A stretch of 64,000 nt of DNA from Doryteuthis pealeii (GCA_023376005.1 CM042145.1:18992204-19056203); one strand, 5' to 3'. Shown: positions 29,788 through 41,019, counted from the first letter of the stretch. A program made the numbers and translations. The notes: generated by a model not told the origin, from the letters alone.

Positions 29788-30097
29788 TTTGGTGCGGTAC
29801 CAAGTTTCTTGGTACAAGGTGATTCTAGGTGGGTCCTAATTCTCTACCAGTAGTTTGTTGTAGAGTTCAGGTTCCGTATGAGAGCTCAATGTTTAATTAT
29901 TGTAAACAGAGCAAAGTTATTTGGGAATAAAAGGCTTTAAATACCATGGGTATCGTGGTTATGGACCATTTCCACTCAAGAGTATGCTCACGAGCTTCTT
30001 CAGACCACTGATATATTTTATTTAGCTCATGAGTTTACTCTCGAGTGGAAATGGTCCATAACCACGATACCCATGGTATTTAAGGCCTTTTTATTCC

Positions 30098-30130
<33 letters not shown>
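29787..30130. mobile_element. Foldback element carrying a hammerhead motif
   Basis: Arms TTTGGGAATAAAAGGC to GAGTATGCTCACGAG (from about 29918) and the inverse ending at about 30103, about 80 bp each with few mismatches. (TA)n flanks both sides. Confidence 0.8.
29955..30009 (-). ncRNA. Candidate type I hammerhead ribozyme (Penelope-type)
   Basis: Minus strand: stem I GTGGT (30008-30004), core CTGAAGA (30003-29997; position 7 is free in hammerheads), stem II GCTC...GAGT, GAAA (29972-29969), stem III AUGG/CCAU, cleavage base A at 29960, and stem I partner ACCAC (29959-29955). All five stem I pairs are Watson-Crick and abut the core exactly. Confidence 0.75.
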
Positions 30131-30132
<2 letters not shown>

Positions 30133-30565
30133 GACTATGGAGGAAATAAATCTACCCTTCTCTCTCAATATGTGTTTTTTTTTTTTTTTCCTAAAATAAT
30201 TTTGTGGAAAGAAAATTTAAATATTTTTTATCTTCGTTTCTCTTGGCAGCTGAAACCTAATCTTAGCCAAGTGCTACATATTTATATATATATTTTTTTT
30301 TTTTAAGAAGAAGAAGAAGAAAACTTATTACCCCTGCAGACTTTAACTGAAGATACTTCATTGTGTTATCAATTTGAGGGGGGGGGGGCTCTTAATTTTC
30401 TGCGGCCAAAAATCGACTCAATTGCTAGAAATTATATTAACTCCTCCCCTCCCTAAAATAGAAATGTCAACGGATTTGATTTTTTAAAAAAAATAGAATA
30501 CAGTAATCAATTATATTAAGTAAACAATTCATTTCTTTGTCTCTCTTACTGATAAGCAAAAGAAT

Positions 30566-30726
30566 TGTAATAAGTAATTGAGAGTTACCTCCCCCTATTT
30601 TATGATTACCTCCCCTTTGAAGAACTCTCTAGTGAATACTAGACTATATAAACTCTCAATAAGTATACCAATTATTCTAAGTAGAATAAAGCTTTCCAGT
30701 ATATTAGTTTTATCGTTTGTTATTAC
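30566..30726 (+). repeat. MITE-like element, same family as 14309-14768
   Basis: TAATAAGTAATTGAGAGTTA, ACCTCCCCTTTGAAGAACTC and AGTAGAATAAAGCTTTCCAG match the duplicated element in the VPS13 intron in reverse orientation. Confidence 0.78.
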
Positions 30727-30729
30727 AAG

Positions 30730-31186
30730 AACATTAGAAATTAGTTAAGGATTGTTTAGAAATAATTAAATGTGAAGAAAGAAAGAAGAAAAAAAAAGAA
30801 AAATACAAAATATGAGATGTTTCAATTTTACTTGAAATAAATAAATTTAAAAAAAGCAATTTAAAAAAAAACATTTTTTTTAATTTTTTTTTTTTTTTAT
30901 TTCTTTATTTTAAGTAAAATTGAAAAAGCTCATATTTTGTGTTTTTCTTTCTTTATTTGTTTATTAACAGAAATATTGAAGATAAATATTGCGAATCAAA
31001 AATCCCCAACGACATTTTGTTAATAATTACATAACTGAAACTACAGATTATCTGATTTTTTTAAACTATCATCAAAACAGATTTGAAATATCCTAATTAC
31101 CTAAATAAACCAATTTCATTTTTTTTTTTTTTAAATGACCTTGTTACAATTTCTACACATTCTTAAAACCCTATAATAATTATTTT

Positions 31187-31219
<33 letters not shown>

Positions 31220-32553
31220 GCCCCCTGCCCCCAGACTTTGCTTCAACTCTTTTAATAATTTAATATTTCCAACTGGATAAATCTTTGATGACATATTGCA
31301 AATATCTTCTCGATTTTTGTTACAGCTTCACCTTTTCAGCATTCTTGAAGGCACAAATTCTATAAATTCACCATTTCCTTTTGGTTTAATTCTAAGATTA
31401 ATTTACAAATTAGGATTTGTATTTTTTAGTCATTGCCTAAACTTGATAAAAGAAAGTTTTCTTAGCCCCCCCCCCTCCTTTATGTCCAACTCTAAACCAA
31501 GTACCATGAATGTTTGAGAGGTTTGCTATCATTTCTTGTAAAAGACAAGTAAATAGCTTGAAACAAGAATTTGAAAAAGAAAAAAAAGAACAATTAAAAA
31601 AAAAAAGAAAATGAAGCTCAATAATTGAGAAAATTGTTTGGGGAAAGATGAAAATAAAATCTATAGATTTTGAGAGAGAAAAAAAACAAAAAGTTAAAAC
31701 ATTCCGCTATGTTGAGGGTTATTCATGTTTGTTTTTTTTTGTTTTATTTTTCTTTCATTCCCTCCACATAGATTCACTCCCTTCCCAAACCTCCAGTAGA
31801 TTTTAGGGTTTAGATTCATGTTGTGGAGGGCTTAGAGGTAGCTGGCTGGATGGCCATAGACTTACTTTTGTGTGTGGCTTGAAATTGTTATGAAATAACA
31901 AAATAAATAAAATTTAAAAAAAAGATAGAGATTTGTGATTGACATTTTGTGCCATCTTTCTTCTCCCCCCCCCACTACCCCCCCGGCCAAATCTTCACTT
32001 TTCTCCTCCTCCTCCTCCTCCTACTTCTCCTCCTTCAATTATTTATTCAACCTAAACTCTTTCTATTTTTTTCCCTCGTTTTCTGTTCTCTGTTCTATCA
32101 ATGAAATAAAATTTGAATTGGGATAATTTCATTCTATTTAATTCAGTTCTGCTTCTCTATTTTTTCTTTTTTTTTCCTTCTATTCTGCCGGGCATCTCCA
32201 AATTCCCTTGCTGTTCTTATGAGAAGAGCAAATTATTTTAATGTCAGTCCATTCTCTTTGTAGCAACGGACTTGGTCCAATTTGTTGACTCTTCTTTGTG
32301 TAGTGAGGACCAAATCCAACAGTCAGGAAGCAACAGCTGCTGCTGCTGCTGCCAACCTAAAATTGTAGTGTCCTTCTGGCAAAAACCTGATGTACACAAA
32401 AAAGTGATGATAGCTGTAAAATTTGAATAAAATATAAAAATAAAAAAAATTCTTGCTCCTTTTTTCTAATTTGACTCACAAAGAATCTTTGATGATTTGC
32501 AAAAAAGATTGCACTGTTTTGCATGTAGTTGTTTTTTTTATGTGTGTATGTGC

Positions 32554-32584
<31 letters not shown>

Positions 32585-32820
32585 TGGCCATTTGCAACAT
32601 GATCTGCGCATGTTTGAGTGCATAATAATATCATCACTAATGAATATGCATAAAGCGACAGATGGCAATCTTGAGAAAAAAACATTGGAAGCAAACCAGA
32701 ATGAAAGTGACATTTGGTTGGAGTGTATTTATGTGTGTGTGTGTATGAGAGAGAGAGAGAGAGAGAAGAGAGAGAGAGATTGATGGAAGGAACATCATTG
32801 CCAAAAGAACCAGATTTTGT
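30730..32820. other. Intergenic AT-rich stretch, no gene seen
   Basis: Poly-A/poly-T runs, a CA repeat (31190-31219), a CTC-rich stretch (32003-32035), CTG units (32336-32352), GT repeats (32555-32581) and GA repeats (32749-32780). The reading frames here are low-complexity products. Confidence 0.6.
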
Positions 32821-32831
32821 TGTGAAAAAAA

Positions 32832-33077
32832 TAGACCATATGACCTTAAGGCACCCCTTTTTGATCTCGATTAAGAAAGGACATGTTTTTCATTTACACC
32901 GTCAATATCCAGTTGTTTTAACAGATGATTTTTAGATTTTCTTTTTAAATTATAAAACTAACCCCTAACCCTAACCCTAACCCCTAACAAACAACCGGAT
33001 ATTGACGGTGTAAATGAAAAACATGTCCTTTCTTAATTGAGATCAAAAAGGAGTGCCTAAAGGTCATATGGTCCAAA
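32832..33077. mobile_element. Foldback element with CCCTAA-like core
   Basis: Second copy of the 11191-11437 element. Left arm GACCATATGACCTTAAGGCA to CCAGTTGTTT; right arm the near-perfect inverse. The core reads ACCCCTAACCCTAACCCTAA. The arms are cleaner than in the first copy. Confidence 0.88.
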
Positions 33078-33364
33078 AAAATCATAAAGTAAATAGCCAA
33101 AATGAATCTGATCACCTGAACAGGTCAGGTCAGGTCAAGGTGGTCCTGAAATGTGCAGCCCACTTTTTATTCAGTCTTACAATCAGCATGCAGATTAGCA
33201 AAAGTCCTTTAAGAGTTAGAGAACCATGCATACATATTGAGTGAATTGTAAATGGTGGCTCCTACCAGGAAAAGGCAAGACATTAGGGTCCCATTTTAAC
33301 ACAAGAACAAAAGAAGTTTTGTGGCATTATCACACTATTATTTGGCCAGGTAACTAATGTAAAA

Positions 33365-33830
33365 CTTTTACTAAATTGTATTATTTGGAGTATTGTCATC
33401 ATGTTTCTGCCGATGTGCCCTCTGGCTTTTTTGAGGTGTTTCTTGTCAAACTCAGGGGCCTTCATGGGTCTTCATAGAACTTCAAACCGAACCCTTTATT
33501 CAATCCACAGTGGTAGATTGTTATCATTCCATTAACCATAACTGGATACAAATATTAAGCTATGTTAACCTGGATTGAACCTGCAACCTAGAGATGATTG
33601 TCACTTAGAACTGTCCAACTGGAGCAACGGATGTAAGGGTTGAATCAATACCAAGGATTGAATAAGGGGTTCTGTTCAAAGTTTTGTGAAGGTTCCCGAT
33701 TTCGACAAGAAACGCCTGAAGAAGGCCGGTGGGCACATTGTCTGAAATGTTGTGTAGATAACAATAAAGATGAAGACAACAGTCCAAAAAATCTAAATGA
33801 TACAAATTATCAAGCCTCATCTCAAAAATT
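33365..33830. mobile_element. Penelope-like terminal repeat pair, inverted
   Basis: Minus-strand copy at 33365-33480 and plus copy at 33640-33830 share the block CCTGAAGAAGGCCGG, a GGGCACAT spacer, CTGAAA and GTTGTG.AGATAACAATAAAG. Same arrangement at 34430-34665 and 40705-41010. CTGAAGA plus GAAA resembles a hammerhead core, but no closing stem I is visible. Confidence 0.5.
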
Positions 33831-33977
33831 CAGACAAATAGAAAGATTTTGTCGTAATATTTTTTTTTCAAACTGGCAATGACTCATCAAGTAAAAACAC
33901 TTACCAAGATACTAATGCTGCTTGCTATATATACTACCTAATCATTAGTATTTTAAGGAAAATGCCAATGCCCATAT

Positions 33978-34252
33978 ATATATTTACCAACTCCTCAGCA
34001 CGAGCAGGATACGACACAAGGTCAATTTCTTAAGCGGAGTTCAACAGGTTTGAATTCAGAGTTTTCCTTCTCCTAGACTGGTTACCTAGCCATGGCTAAA
34101 GAACCCAGTCTGCCCTACTATTTACCCATAGCTGGAGGGTATTAGCCAAGGGTATTAGCGCTAAGTGAAATGCAATTACCACGTCCAGGATTTGAACTCG
34201 GGGCGACGTGTCCATTTCCCATGACTTTAACCATTACACCACATGCTTCTTG
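33978..34252 (-). repeat. Family B SINE, near full length
   Basis: ACGAGCAGGATACGACACAA, the TTCAGAGTTTTCCTTCTCCT block, AAGGGTATTAGCGCTAAGTG and the tRNA-like head in reverse (CATGACTTTAACCATTACAC). Confidence 0.85.
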
Positions 34253-34429
34253 CAAATGCCCATATATGGTCAAGGATGCAACTGCTTCATGTGTTAGCGT
34301 TTTATTATAAGAACACTGTGAAGACAAAAAAAACCCTAAAGTTTTAATATGAAATGCAATATTAAAGAAACGATTGTTTATTTCTCTGAATGTTTGAGAT
34401 GAGGCTTGAAGATTAGTATTATTAGCGTT

Positions 34430-34665
34430 ATTCCGACTATTGTCCCCATCTTCATTGTTATTTGTACAACGTTTCGGCCGATATACCCTCCGGCCTTCTT
34501 CAGGTATTTCTTGTCGGACTCGGGAACCTTCTTTTCGAACTCGGGAACTTGGAAGCCTTGTTTTAAAATCAAATACCTGAAGAAGGCCGGAGGGTATATC
34601 GGCCGAAACGTTGTACAAATAACAATGAAGATGGGGACAATAGTCCAAATAACGCTAATAATACT
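34430..34665. mobile_element. Penelope-like terminal repeat pair, inverted, near-identical arms
   Basis: Left arm on the minus strand (34430-34515) and right arm on the plus strand (34573-34665) share CCTGAAGAAGGCCGGAGGGT, ATATCGGCCGAAACGTTGTA and CAAATAACAATGAAGATGGG without visible mismatch. The perfect GGCCG/CGGCC hairpin sits between CTGAAGA and GAAA. Confidence 0.55.
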
Positions 34666-34721
34666 AAACGATTGTTTGATGAAAAGGTTTAATATTGTTG
34701 AGTATTAGCATCTAACATGTA

Positions 34722-35275
34722 ATGTCGGAAATTCCCTAGTGAATTATCTTCCCCTGCCGCTAGAGGGTGAATCGCCAACATGGTATGTTGGCGCCAAAAC
34801 CAAATTTCTTCACTTATCGCATAGCAGTTACTGGAGGAGAGACGTAAAAGTAAACGCTCTCATCACTTAGCCCAAAAACAGGGCCCACTTTTCTACTGAC
34901 CGTCGACTTGGACGGAGGCATTTTTCACAGCATACCTTTCTGAAGGTTGTTTCGACAGCGAACTTACCAGAAGGCTGAGGACCCAAATAGTCTACTTGAG
35001 AAGGGCCCCATTCACCATCATTTAAAGGAACTGTTACCCTGGTGAGAAGCTTCTAAAATAGCATCCCCTACTTTACTTATCACAGAACCAGTTACCAGGG
35101 AAGGACGAGAAACCACCGAGATGAAGCGTCTTATCAACATTTCCTACCAACGAGCAGAACACCCTGTTATCACCACTACTCCAAGAACACTGCTTAACTC
35201 ACAGATAAGTCTTGTAGCAAATACCAATAAAATTTGCAACGGGTTTCTTGCTTGATAGTAATTAGATGTGGTACA
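34722..35275 (+). mobile_element. LTR-like remnant (tentative)
   Basis: About 550 bp, clearly less AT-rich than its surroundings, from TGTCGGAAATTCCCTAGTGA to GATGTGGTACA, with AATAAAATTTGC near the end (35227). TG...CA ends and an internal AATAAA fit an LTR. A tRNA-complementary stretch follows directly. Confidence 0.4.
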
Positions 35276-35279
35276 AGGC

Positions 35280-35375
35280 CAGAAGTATGGGGCGCCCAAT
35301 GAGCATCGAACTCACTAACAATGGTCTGCAAATCTAGCTTGCTAACCATTACACTGCGTGAGGTGCCCAAGTAAG
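35280..35375 (-). repeat. tRNA-like sequence or pseudogene (primer-complement position)
   Basis: The minus strand reads GGGCACCTCACGCAGTGTAA, TGGTTAGCAAGC, an anticodon-loop-like TTTGCAGA, GAGTTCGATGCTC (T arm) and ends GGGCGCCCCA. Acceptor bases pair except for one A-C. It sits where an LTR element would have its primer-binding site but covers the whole tRNA. A weaker relative is at 51030-51100. Confidence 0.5.
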
Positions 35376-35414
35376 GGCCATATAAAGTGTAAATTCAACT
35401 GGAGTCTGAGTTAG

Positions 35415-35760
35415 TATGGTTTTTACCAATTCTGACTCCAGTGACCTCTTAGCTGCTTCGAATTTGGAAGACTTGGAATCATCATCAGGTCATACTGGCA
35501 GCATGGATATCCATGACTCTTTCTCACCAACTGTCCCTATTGTTAGATAATCTATGCATAGATTATTGTCAACCCCCTGTATTTCTGAAGGGATGGCCCC
35601 TTTTCATATCACGGGCGGGACTTTCCATGGAATATTACAGAAAGCCTGCGAAATACGTGAAGTCACATGGGACCTGATTGGGTCTTCAGTTTCAGCTTGG
35701 ACATCAGGCAGATAAGGTCTTTCTGCCTTAGCTGAAGCTCACTTCATGTTAGTTACATGA
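35415..35760 (+). pseudogene. Possible gag-like remnant
   Basis: After the tRNA-like segment a 43-codon frame starts MVFTNSDSSDLLAASNLEDL and stops at about 35549. A neighbouring frame continues with CISEGMAPFHITGGTFHGIL and TWDLIGSSVSAW. No family is recognised; position and decay suggest the start of an LTR element's internal region. Confidence 0.3.
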
Positions 35761-36344
35761 AATGTTTAGTTAAGTAAATAAAGGTTTAAATAAATAATAT
35801 GGTTTTGTGGTTGATGAATGTCTTGGCAACAAGACTGATCTAGAAGAAGAAATGAATTAAGTGCGACCGACCACCAAGACAAAGTCCAGACACTAGAAGA
35901 TGAACGTAAGATACCAAAGATGAGCCGAAGAATAATAGAAGTAAAAAGAAGAGTATACAACACCTATCAGTCATCACCCATGGGATGTCCTCTGTGCAGC
36001 ATCCAGAATCCACACAGACCTGATTGATGTAGGTTTTTGATGTTTGGCCTATACTGGTGTGTCCATGTGTAGGTGTCTACAGGAGAACATCACTTAATCG
36101 TTCATTCTTGCTCCCCACAGCAGTGTCCAGCATGTCTTGTTTGTATTATATACCCCTCGGCTTGGGTGTATATAATCGGGAAAGAGAGACAGACAGTTAG
36201 ATTAGAGATAGGGTAGATGATGTGATGATATTATGATGGTTTTACTTGTTAAACTTCTACTTCTACTGGTTCCTGCTAACTCATCTGGCCGCCATGTTCT
36301 TGTTGGTCTTACTTCTCTTCAGGGTTTCTGCTGGGGGGTTCATT

Positions 36345-36625
36345 CTACATGATATTTTCCACGTACCCCACTTGTACGGGTCAGGCACGAAGGCCCTATT
36401 TATGTGGGACCACCCACAAGCCGAGACTCATGGGGTGGCAGGTGAAAAATTGCGTCGATCCCGTCGGCATTCCCCCTCAAGGGGGCGCCTCAGGTGCTGG
36501 GCAATAAACCCAGCCCTGCCCCTTTAAATCAAGGGGGCAGGTGTTGCCTGGGGGGATGGCCCCCTGGGATCGACGCCGTTAATTATAGCAATGGTCCAGA
36601 GGCCGAAGCCACTGTTGACCATATC
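36345..36625 (+). repeat. Family D GC-rich dispersed repeat
   Basis: Second copy of the 1061-1305 element, with an internal insertion containing CCCTTTAAATCAAGGGGGC. Ends GTCCAGAGGCCGAAGCCACT compared with GTCCAGCTGCCGAAGC in the first copy. Confidence 0.6.
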
Positions 36626-37120
36626 TACATACTAAAAACATGCAATTGTATTTATATATACAACAAAATAGTGGTTTACAGTATGAATGGAAAGGCTAAT
36701 TTGCATATTGATCCTAAAAATGTGATTTTAATAAATATGCTTAGTATTATTGATATCTAATTGTTTGGTTTTATCTTATTGAATATGAGCAAAAATCTCG
36801 ATGAAAATCTTAAAAGAAATCCATTAACAAGAACAAATAACTAATTTTATTCTTTACTTCCTATTTTAACTAAATAGTTAAATTAAGAAAATTTACCAAT
36901 GAAAGACGGGAGTAATGGAAAATGATGGAAGAGTTAGTTTCAAAGTTGTTCTATTTTTCAATCATCCCCCCTCTGTTCCAATTTTTTTCTGTATTCTTAT
37001 TCAGTTTCATTAGCCTTTCTAATTTAATGTGATATTTTATTATATTAAAACTTAAATACTTGCACCCGGAGGGTGCATATATTTGCTAGTTTATATAATG
37101 ATAATATATATCATATATGA

Positions 37121-37376
37121 GGGCTGGTTTAGCTCAGTCGGTAGAGCGTCTGACTAGGAACCACAAGGTTCCAGGTTTGATACCGACCACACCAACTCAG
37201 CGTATGAGTAGAACAGGGGATCTGTGCGGTAAAGTGAGGAGCTGATGGTAGGTGTGGCGCTCCACCTCAGATGCCAAAACAATCTCCTCGGTCTAGCACT
37301 AGTGAAAAGGGGATAGACTCCTTCGCTGTTTGGCTGATATTGAATTTAGGCCACCCCAACAACTACTTTTTACTTA
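37121..37376 (+). repeat. Family A SINE, full length
   Basis: GGGCTGGTTTAGCTCAGTCG head, complete body and a poly-pyrimidine/TA end. Flanked by short matching TATATATCATAT sequences that look like a target-site duplication. Confidence 0.88.
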
Positions 37377-37524
37377 TATATCATATGACATGATAATATA
37401 TTATCTATTATTATTATAATGATAATATATTATCATATAATATTTTTCAAAGAATAATAAACCAAATATGTTTTGATAATATAATATTTTATTTTTTTAT
37501 TTATTTGAGTATTATTCTAGAGAT

Positions 37525-37755
37525 TGGGCCGGGTTAGCTCAGTCGGTAGAGCGTTCGGATAGAAACCACAAGGTTCCTAGTTCGATACCGGTCCTCGCCA
37601 ACTCAGCATATGAGTAGCACAGGGATCTGTGCGGTAAAGTAAGGAGCTGATGGTAGGTGTGGTGCTCCACCTCAGATGCAAAAACAATCTCGCTATTGAA
37701 AAGGGGATAGACTCCCTCGCTGACTGGTTGATACCGACTTTAGGCCGCCCCGTTG
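37525..37755 (+). repeat. Family A SINE with clear target-site duplication
   Basis: GGGCCGGGTTAGCTCAGTCG head and full body, with a short internal deletion near CAATCTCGCTATTG. The 14-bp direct repeat ATTATTCTAGAGAT occurs at 37511-37524 and 37756-37769, as expected for LINE-mediated insertion. Confidence 0.93.
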
Positions 37756-37929
37756 ATTATTCTAGAGATAAAAGTCTAAATTGTTCTATCAGCAGCTCAA
37801 GAAATAAAGATGTTTTGAATCATTTGTATCGGCCAAGTTGTCATATATAAATAAAGTGTCACTGCTGACACTTGAAATTGAACTCCAATGGCCAGAGAAT
37901 GAAAATGGCCAACCTCCATCTATCTATAT

Positions 37930-38140
37930 CTATCCATATATAAAGGGCAGTTGTGTGTATGTATGTCCAGAGGAAATTACAAAAATAAAACAGTTAAAGA
38001 CAAAGTAAATACATATACACATTCACTGTCACAGAGTCTAGTTTTTTTGTACAAAAATTATGAAGATTTCATTTATATTTGCGAAGATATCTAAAAATTA
38101 AAATAGCATTAGAATTCTACTTAGAAATGTCCGTGAATCT
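37930..38140 (+). mobile_element. Helitron/Helentron-like element, 5' part
   Basis: CATATATAAAGGGCAGTTGT, GTATGTATGTCCAGAGGAAA and CAAAGTAAATACATATACAC match 21764-21860. The hairpin end is missing. Confidence 0.45.
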
Positions 38141-39087
38141 CAAAGTTTAAAAAAATTAATATGGAAGCGCAAAACGATCAATTATTTTCTTTTGATTTAT
38201 TTTTTCAGACTGGATTAACATCAGGTGTTTTTACGTAGGAATTTTTATGGGGCATCTGCATCCAAAAAGGATCAGCAAGATTAGCTTGCTAATCATTATA
38301 TCACTTTTTGTTTTGTTTCTTCTTTTTCTCCTCTACACATGTGATGCTGATATAAACAGAAGTATCATATCATGCTGCTTAGATAGAAGGACTTACAATT
38401 ATAGATTGGACCGATGCACAATGCTCTTTCAAGTGACTCTGTACTTTCCTTACCAAGAATATATTATGGATTAAGTAATAATCTTTCTCTCTTTACCAGT
38501 TCTGTTATGTTTTTACATACAGATAAAATACAGAAGACTGAATGATAATGCAAGACCAGGTTGTTGGTAAATTAACAAGGTTTTATTAAACACAGGGTAG
38601 AGAATGCTTCTACCCTAAAAAAAAAATGACTTGACTAGCTCAACCATGCTCTGCACGTGCATCCACTCAGTTCAAAACCCAATCCAAAAGTGACAAGGTG
38701 GAAAACCCACTTCCGGGTTACCAACGGGTTGATCAAGGGGAACAACTCTATTTTTGTTAGGTCTTCCTAACACTTTCCTTTATGTTTATTTTTGTTCCTT
38801 AGAGTTTTCTAAGTCCAGAGTCGCATTCCTATAAGAATTTATCAAAAATGGCTAAAAATGGCCTTTTCATTTAAAGTTACCAGAGTTATTTCCCTTTAAT
38901 ATAAGACTTCTAAATATGTTTAATATTACATTTAAACAAGGTTATCATTTGGGGTCGATTAGGAAAACAAATGTGACTTCCGGCCAGGCGGAATGAGGCG
39001 GTATAGGATGTTAAGAGTTTTAACCTAATTTAGTTAGTTAATTAAATAGATATGATATAGTTAAGTTGTTCTTCTATTATTTACATT

Positions 39088-39330
39088 TATAGCTCAGTTG
39101 GTAGAGCATCCAACCTTGGAACCACAAGGTTCCAAATTCGATACCGGCGATCACAAATTCAATGCATGAGTAGCAAACTTTGGATCTGTGCAGTAAAGTG
39201 GGGATCTGAGGGTAGGTGTGGAACTCCACTTCAGATGCAAAGACAATCTCCCTGGTTTAGCGCTAGCGAAAGGAGATAGATTCCCTCGCTTTCAGACTGA
39301 GAGGCTACGCCACCTACTTTACTTACTGTT
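39088..39330 (+). repeat. Family A SINE
   Basis: TATAGCTCAGTTGGTAGAGC head, body and a GACTGAGAGGCTACGCCACC end. Confidence 0.82.
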
Positions 39331-39404
39331 ACATGTGATGTAACAAGATAACTGTTGTGTTGGAATCTTCCGTCTACAAGAGACGATGGAGTAGTGTCCA
39401 AGTT

Positions 39405-39578
39405 TTTTTTTTTTTTAACAACATAGCCTGGGCGGGCTCTAGTGCTACCCAGCAACTTCTGTGACACTACCGCTGTCAAACGTCATTAGTTCCTTACCTT
39501 TCCTTTGGATCACAATGGCAGTGTGGAGAGGGGGGAGATTTGCTGCTTGGGCAACAACTCATCCTCCAGCAAGGTAAG
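39405..39578 (+). repeat. Dispersed repeat, family F
   Basis: Shares TACCCAGCAACTTCTGTGAC, ACTACCGCTGTCAAACG, AGTGTGGAGAGGGGGGA and TTTGCTGCTTGGGCAACAAC with 49095-49245. Class unknown. Confidence 0.6.
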
Positions 39579-39579
39579 T

Positions 39580-40180
39580 ATTGTAAATTCAATTCTCCTT
39601 AATTTAAAAACAAAGGCACAGAATTATATAAAATTTTCTATGGAATTTTCTTTCAACACGATTGGTGAATGATTGGTGATCTCTCGAGACCGAGGATGGT
39701 CTTTTAGTCTCAATTGTGTCCATGGCTGTTGAGGCTGATTTTTGAAACTTTGGCTGCAGTGTGGACATGTTGTTCTCAATCTTCTTAAACAGATCTTTTA
39801 CTCCCAACTGAAAGAAGGAAAACAAACTGGGTGTTCCCAAGAAGAAAATCTCAAGATTGGCCAATAAGGTGTTTGTTATACTTGTTGGCATTTTGTGATA
39901 TAGGGTGTCTACCAGATGGCCGCTTCTACTTATAGACTCACCAATAAGCACGTGACCTGGGAAGGCAACCTCTTATCCAATCACTGGCAGTGCTCTGCTG
40001 CTGTTGTTGTATTTATACTGGCTGATTCTAATCTCAGCTCACTGCTACTTGGATCTTCTTGGATGACAGAACGTAGTATTATATCGCGGGACTTATTCAC
40101 TTACCAAAGGATTCTCTATTAACTCTCGTGACTTACTTACTTATTTGCTTTAAGTTCTTTGCAACTGGCCAAGAATGGCG
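39580..40180. other. Unassigned, slightly GC-richer stretch
   Basis: Contains a 115-codon minus-strand frame (39951-39604) with GVKDLFKKIENNMSTLQPKF and a Ser-rich end. I recognise no domain and see no convincing splice sites. It could be part of a transposon; left uncalled. Confidence 0.3.
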
Positions 40181-40704
40181 GCCAGATACTTAACAATACT
40201 CTCTCATGATTCTAATGTTTGTAACTTGAATATGAAAATTTGCTATTTAATAAAAAAATATAAATTTAAATAATGAATAGACAGATTAAAAAAAAAAAAA
40301 AAGACAGATTTTTAAAAAGTCATTATTTCCCTTATTTTCTTAAAAAAAAACGTTAATTTGATTGCTTCCTAGAGCAACAAAAAAGACATCCGCTTAGTTC
40401 AATTGTAAGCGTTCACTATATATCACACTCAGTTTGTGTGCAGTCAGTGCACCAAAGACTGTCACTCAGGAATAGGCCTGCACAGTCACTTGCACAGATG
40501 CAGATAATTTTTATTTATTTATTGGACACTACGCCATAATCCTTAGTGTACGGAAAGGGGCCAACAATAATCCCCCATTTTCTATCAAATTTTTTTTTTT
40601 TTTTTAATTCATTTTCAATGACAGAGAATAAAAAAAAAATCATTAAAATTATAATTTGCAATAACAGAATATCTAGAAAGAAAAAGAAAAAAATTCTTTT
40701 AATT

Positions 40705-41010
40705 TCACTGGTACAACATTTTGGCCGATGTGCCCTCCGGCCTTCTTCAGGTATTTCTTGTCGAACTTGGGAACTTTCTTGTCAAACTCGAAAACCATCA
40801 CGGAACTTTGAACCCAACAGTTTATTCAATACATGGAGGTATCCTGTTCTCATTCTGCCAAACATAGCCGGGGTACATGGTTCCCGAGTTCAAGAAGGCT
40901 CACAAGTCTGACAAGAAATACCCGAAGAAGGCCGTAGAGCACACTGGCTGAAACATTGTACAGATAACAATAAAGATGAGGACAATAGTCCGAATAATCC
41001 AAATAATAAG
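40705..41010. mobile_element. Penelope-like terminal repeat pair, inverted
   Basis: Minus copy 40705-40790 (TTTTGGCCGATGTGCCCTCC, GGCCTTCTTCAGGTATTTCT) and plus copy 40905-41010 (AAGAAATACCCGAAGAAGGC, CTGAAACATTGTACAGATAA). More diverged than 34430-34665. Confidence 0.5.
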
Positions 41011-41019
41011 AATTCTTTT

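Noticed and set aside
34430..34665. Counting the CTGAAGA/GGCCG/GAAA block as an intact hammerhead
   Set aside because: Stem II and GAAA fit, but an extra A precedes stem II and no stem I pairs around the core; kept as a repeat finding only.
35485..35510. CTGATGATGATTCC on the minus strand as a hammerhead
   Set aside because: No GAAA at a workable distance, and it overlaps the possible gag remnant.
39604..39951. 115-codon frame as a gene
   Set aside because: No recognised domain, weak splice context, located between repeats; left as unassigned.
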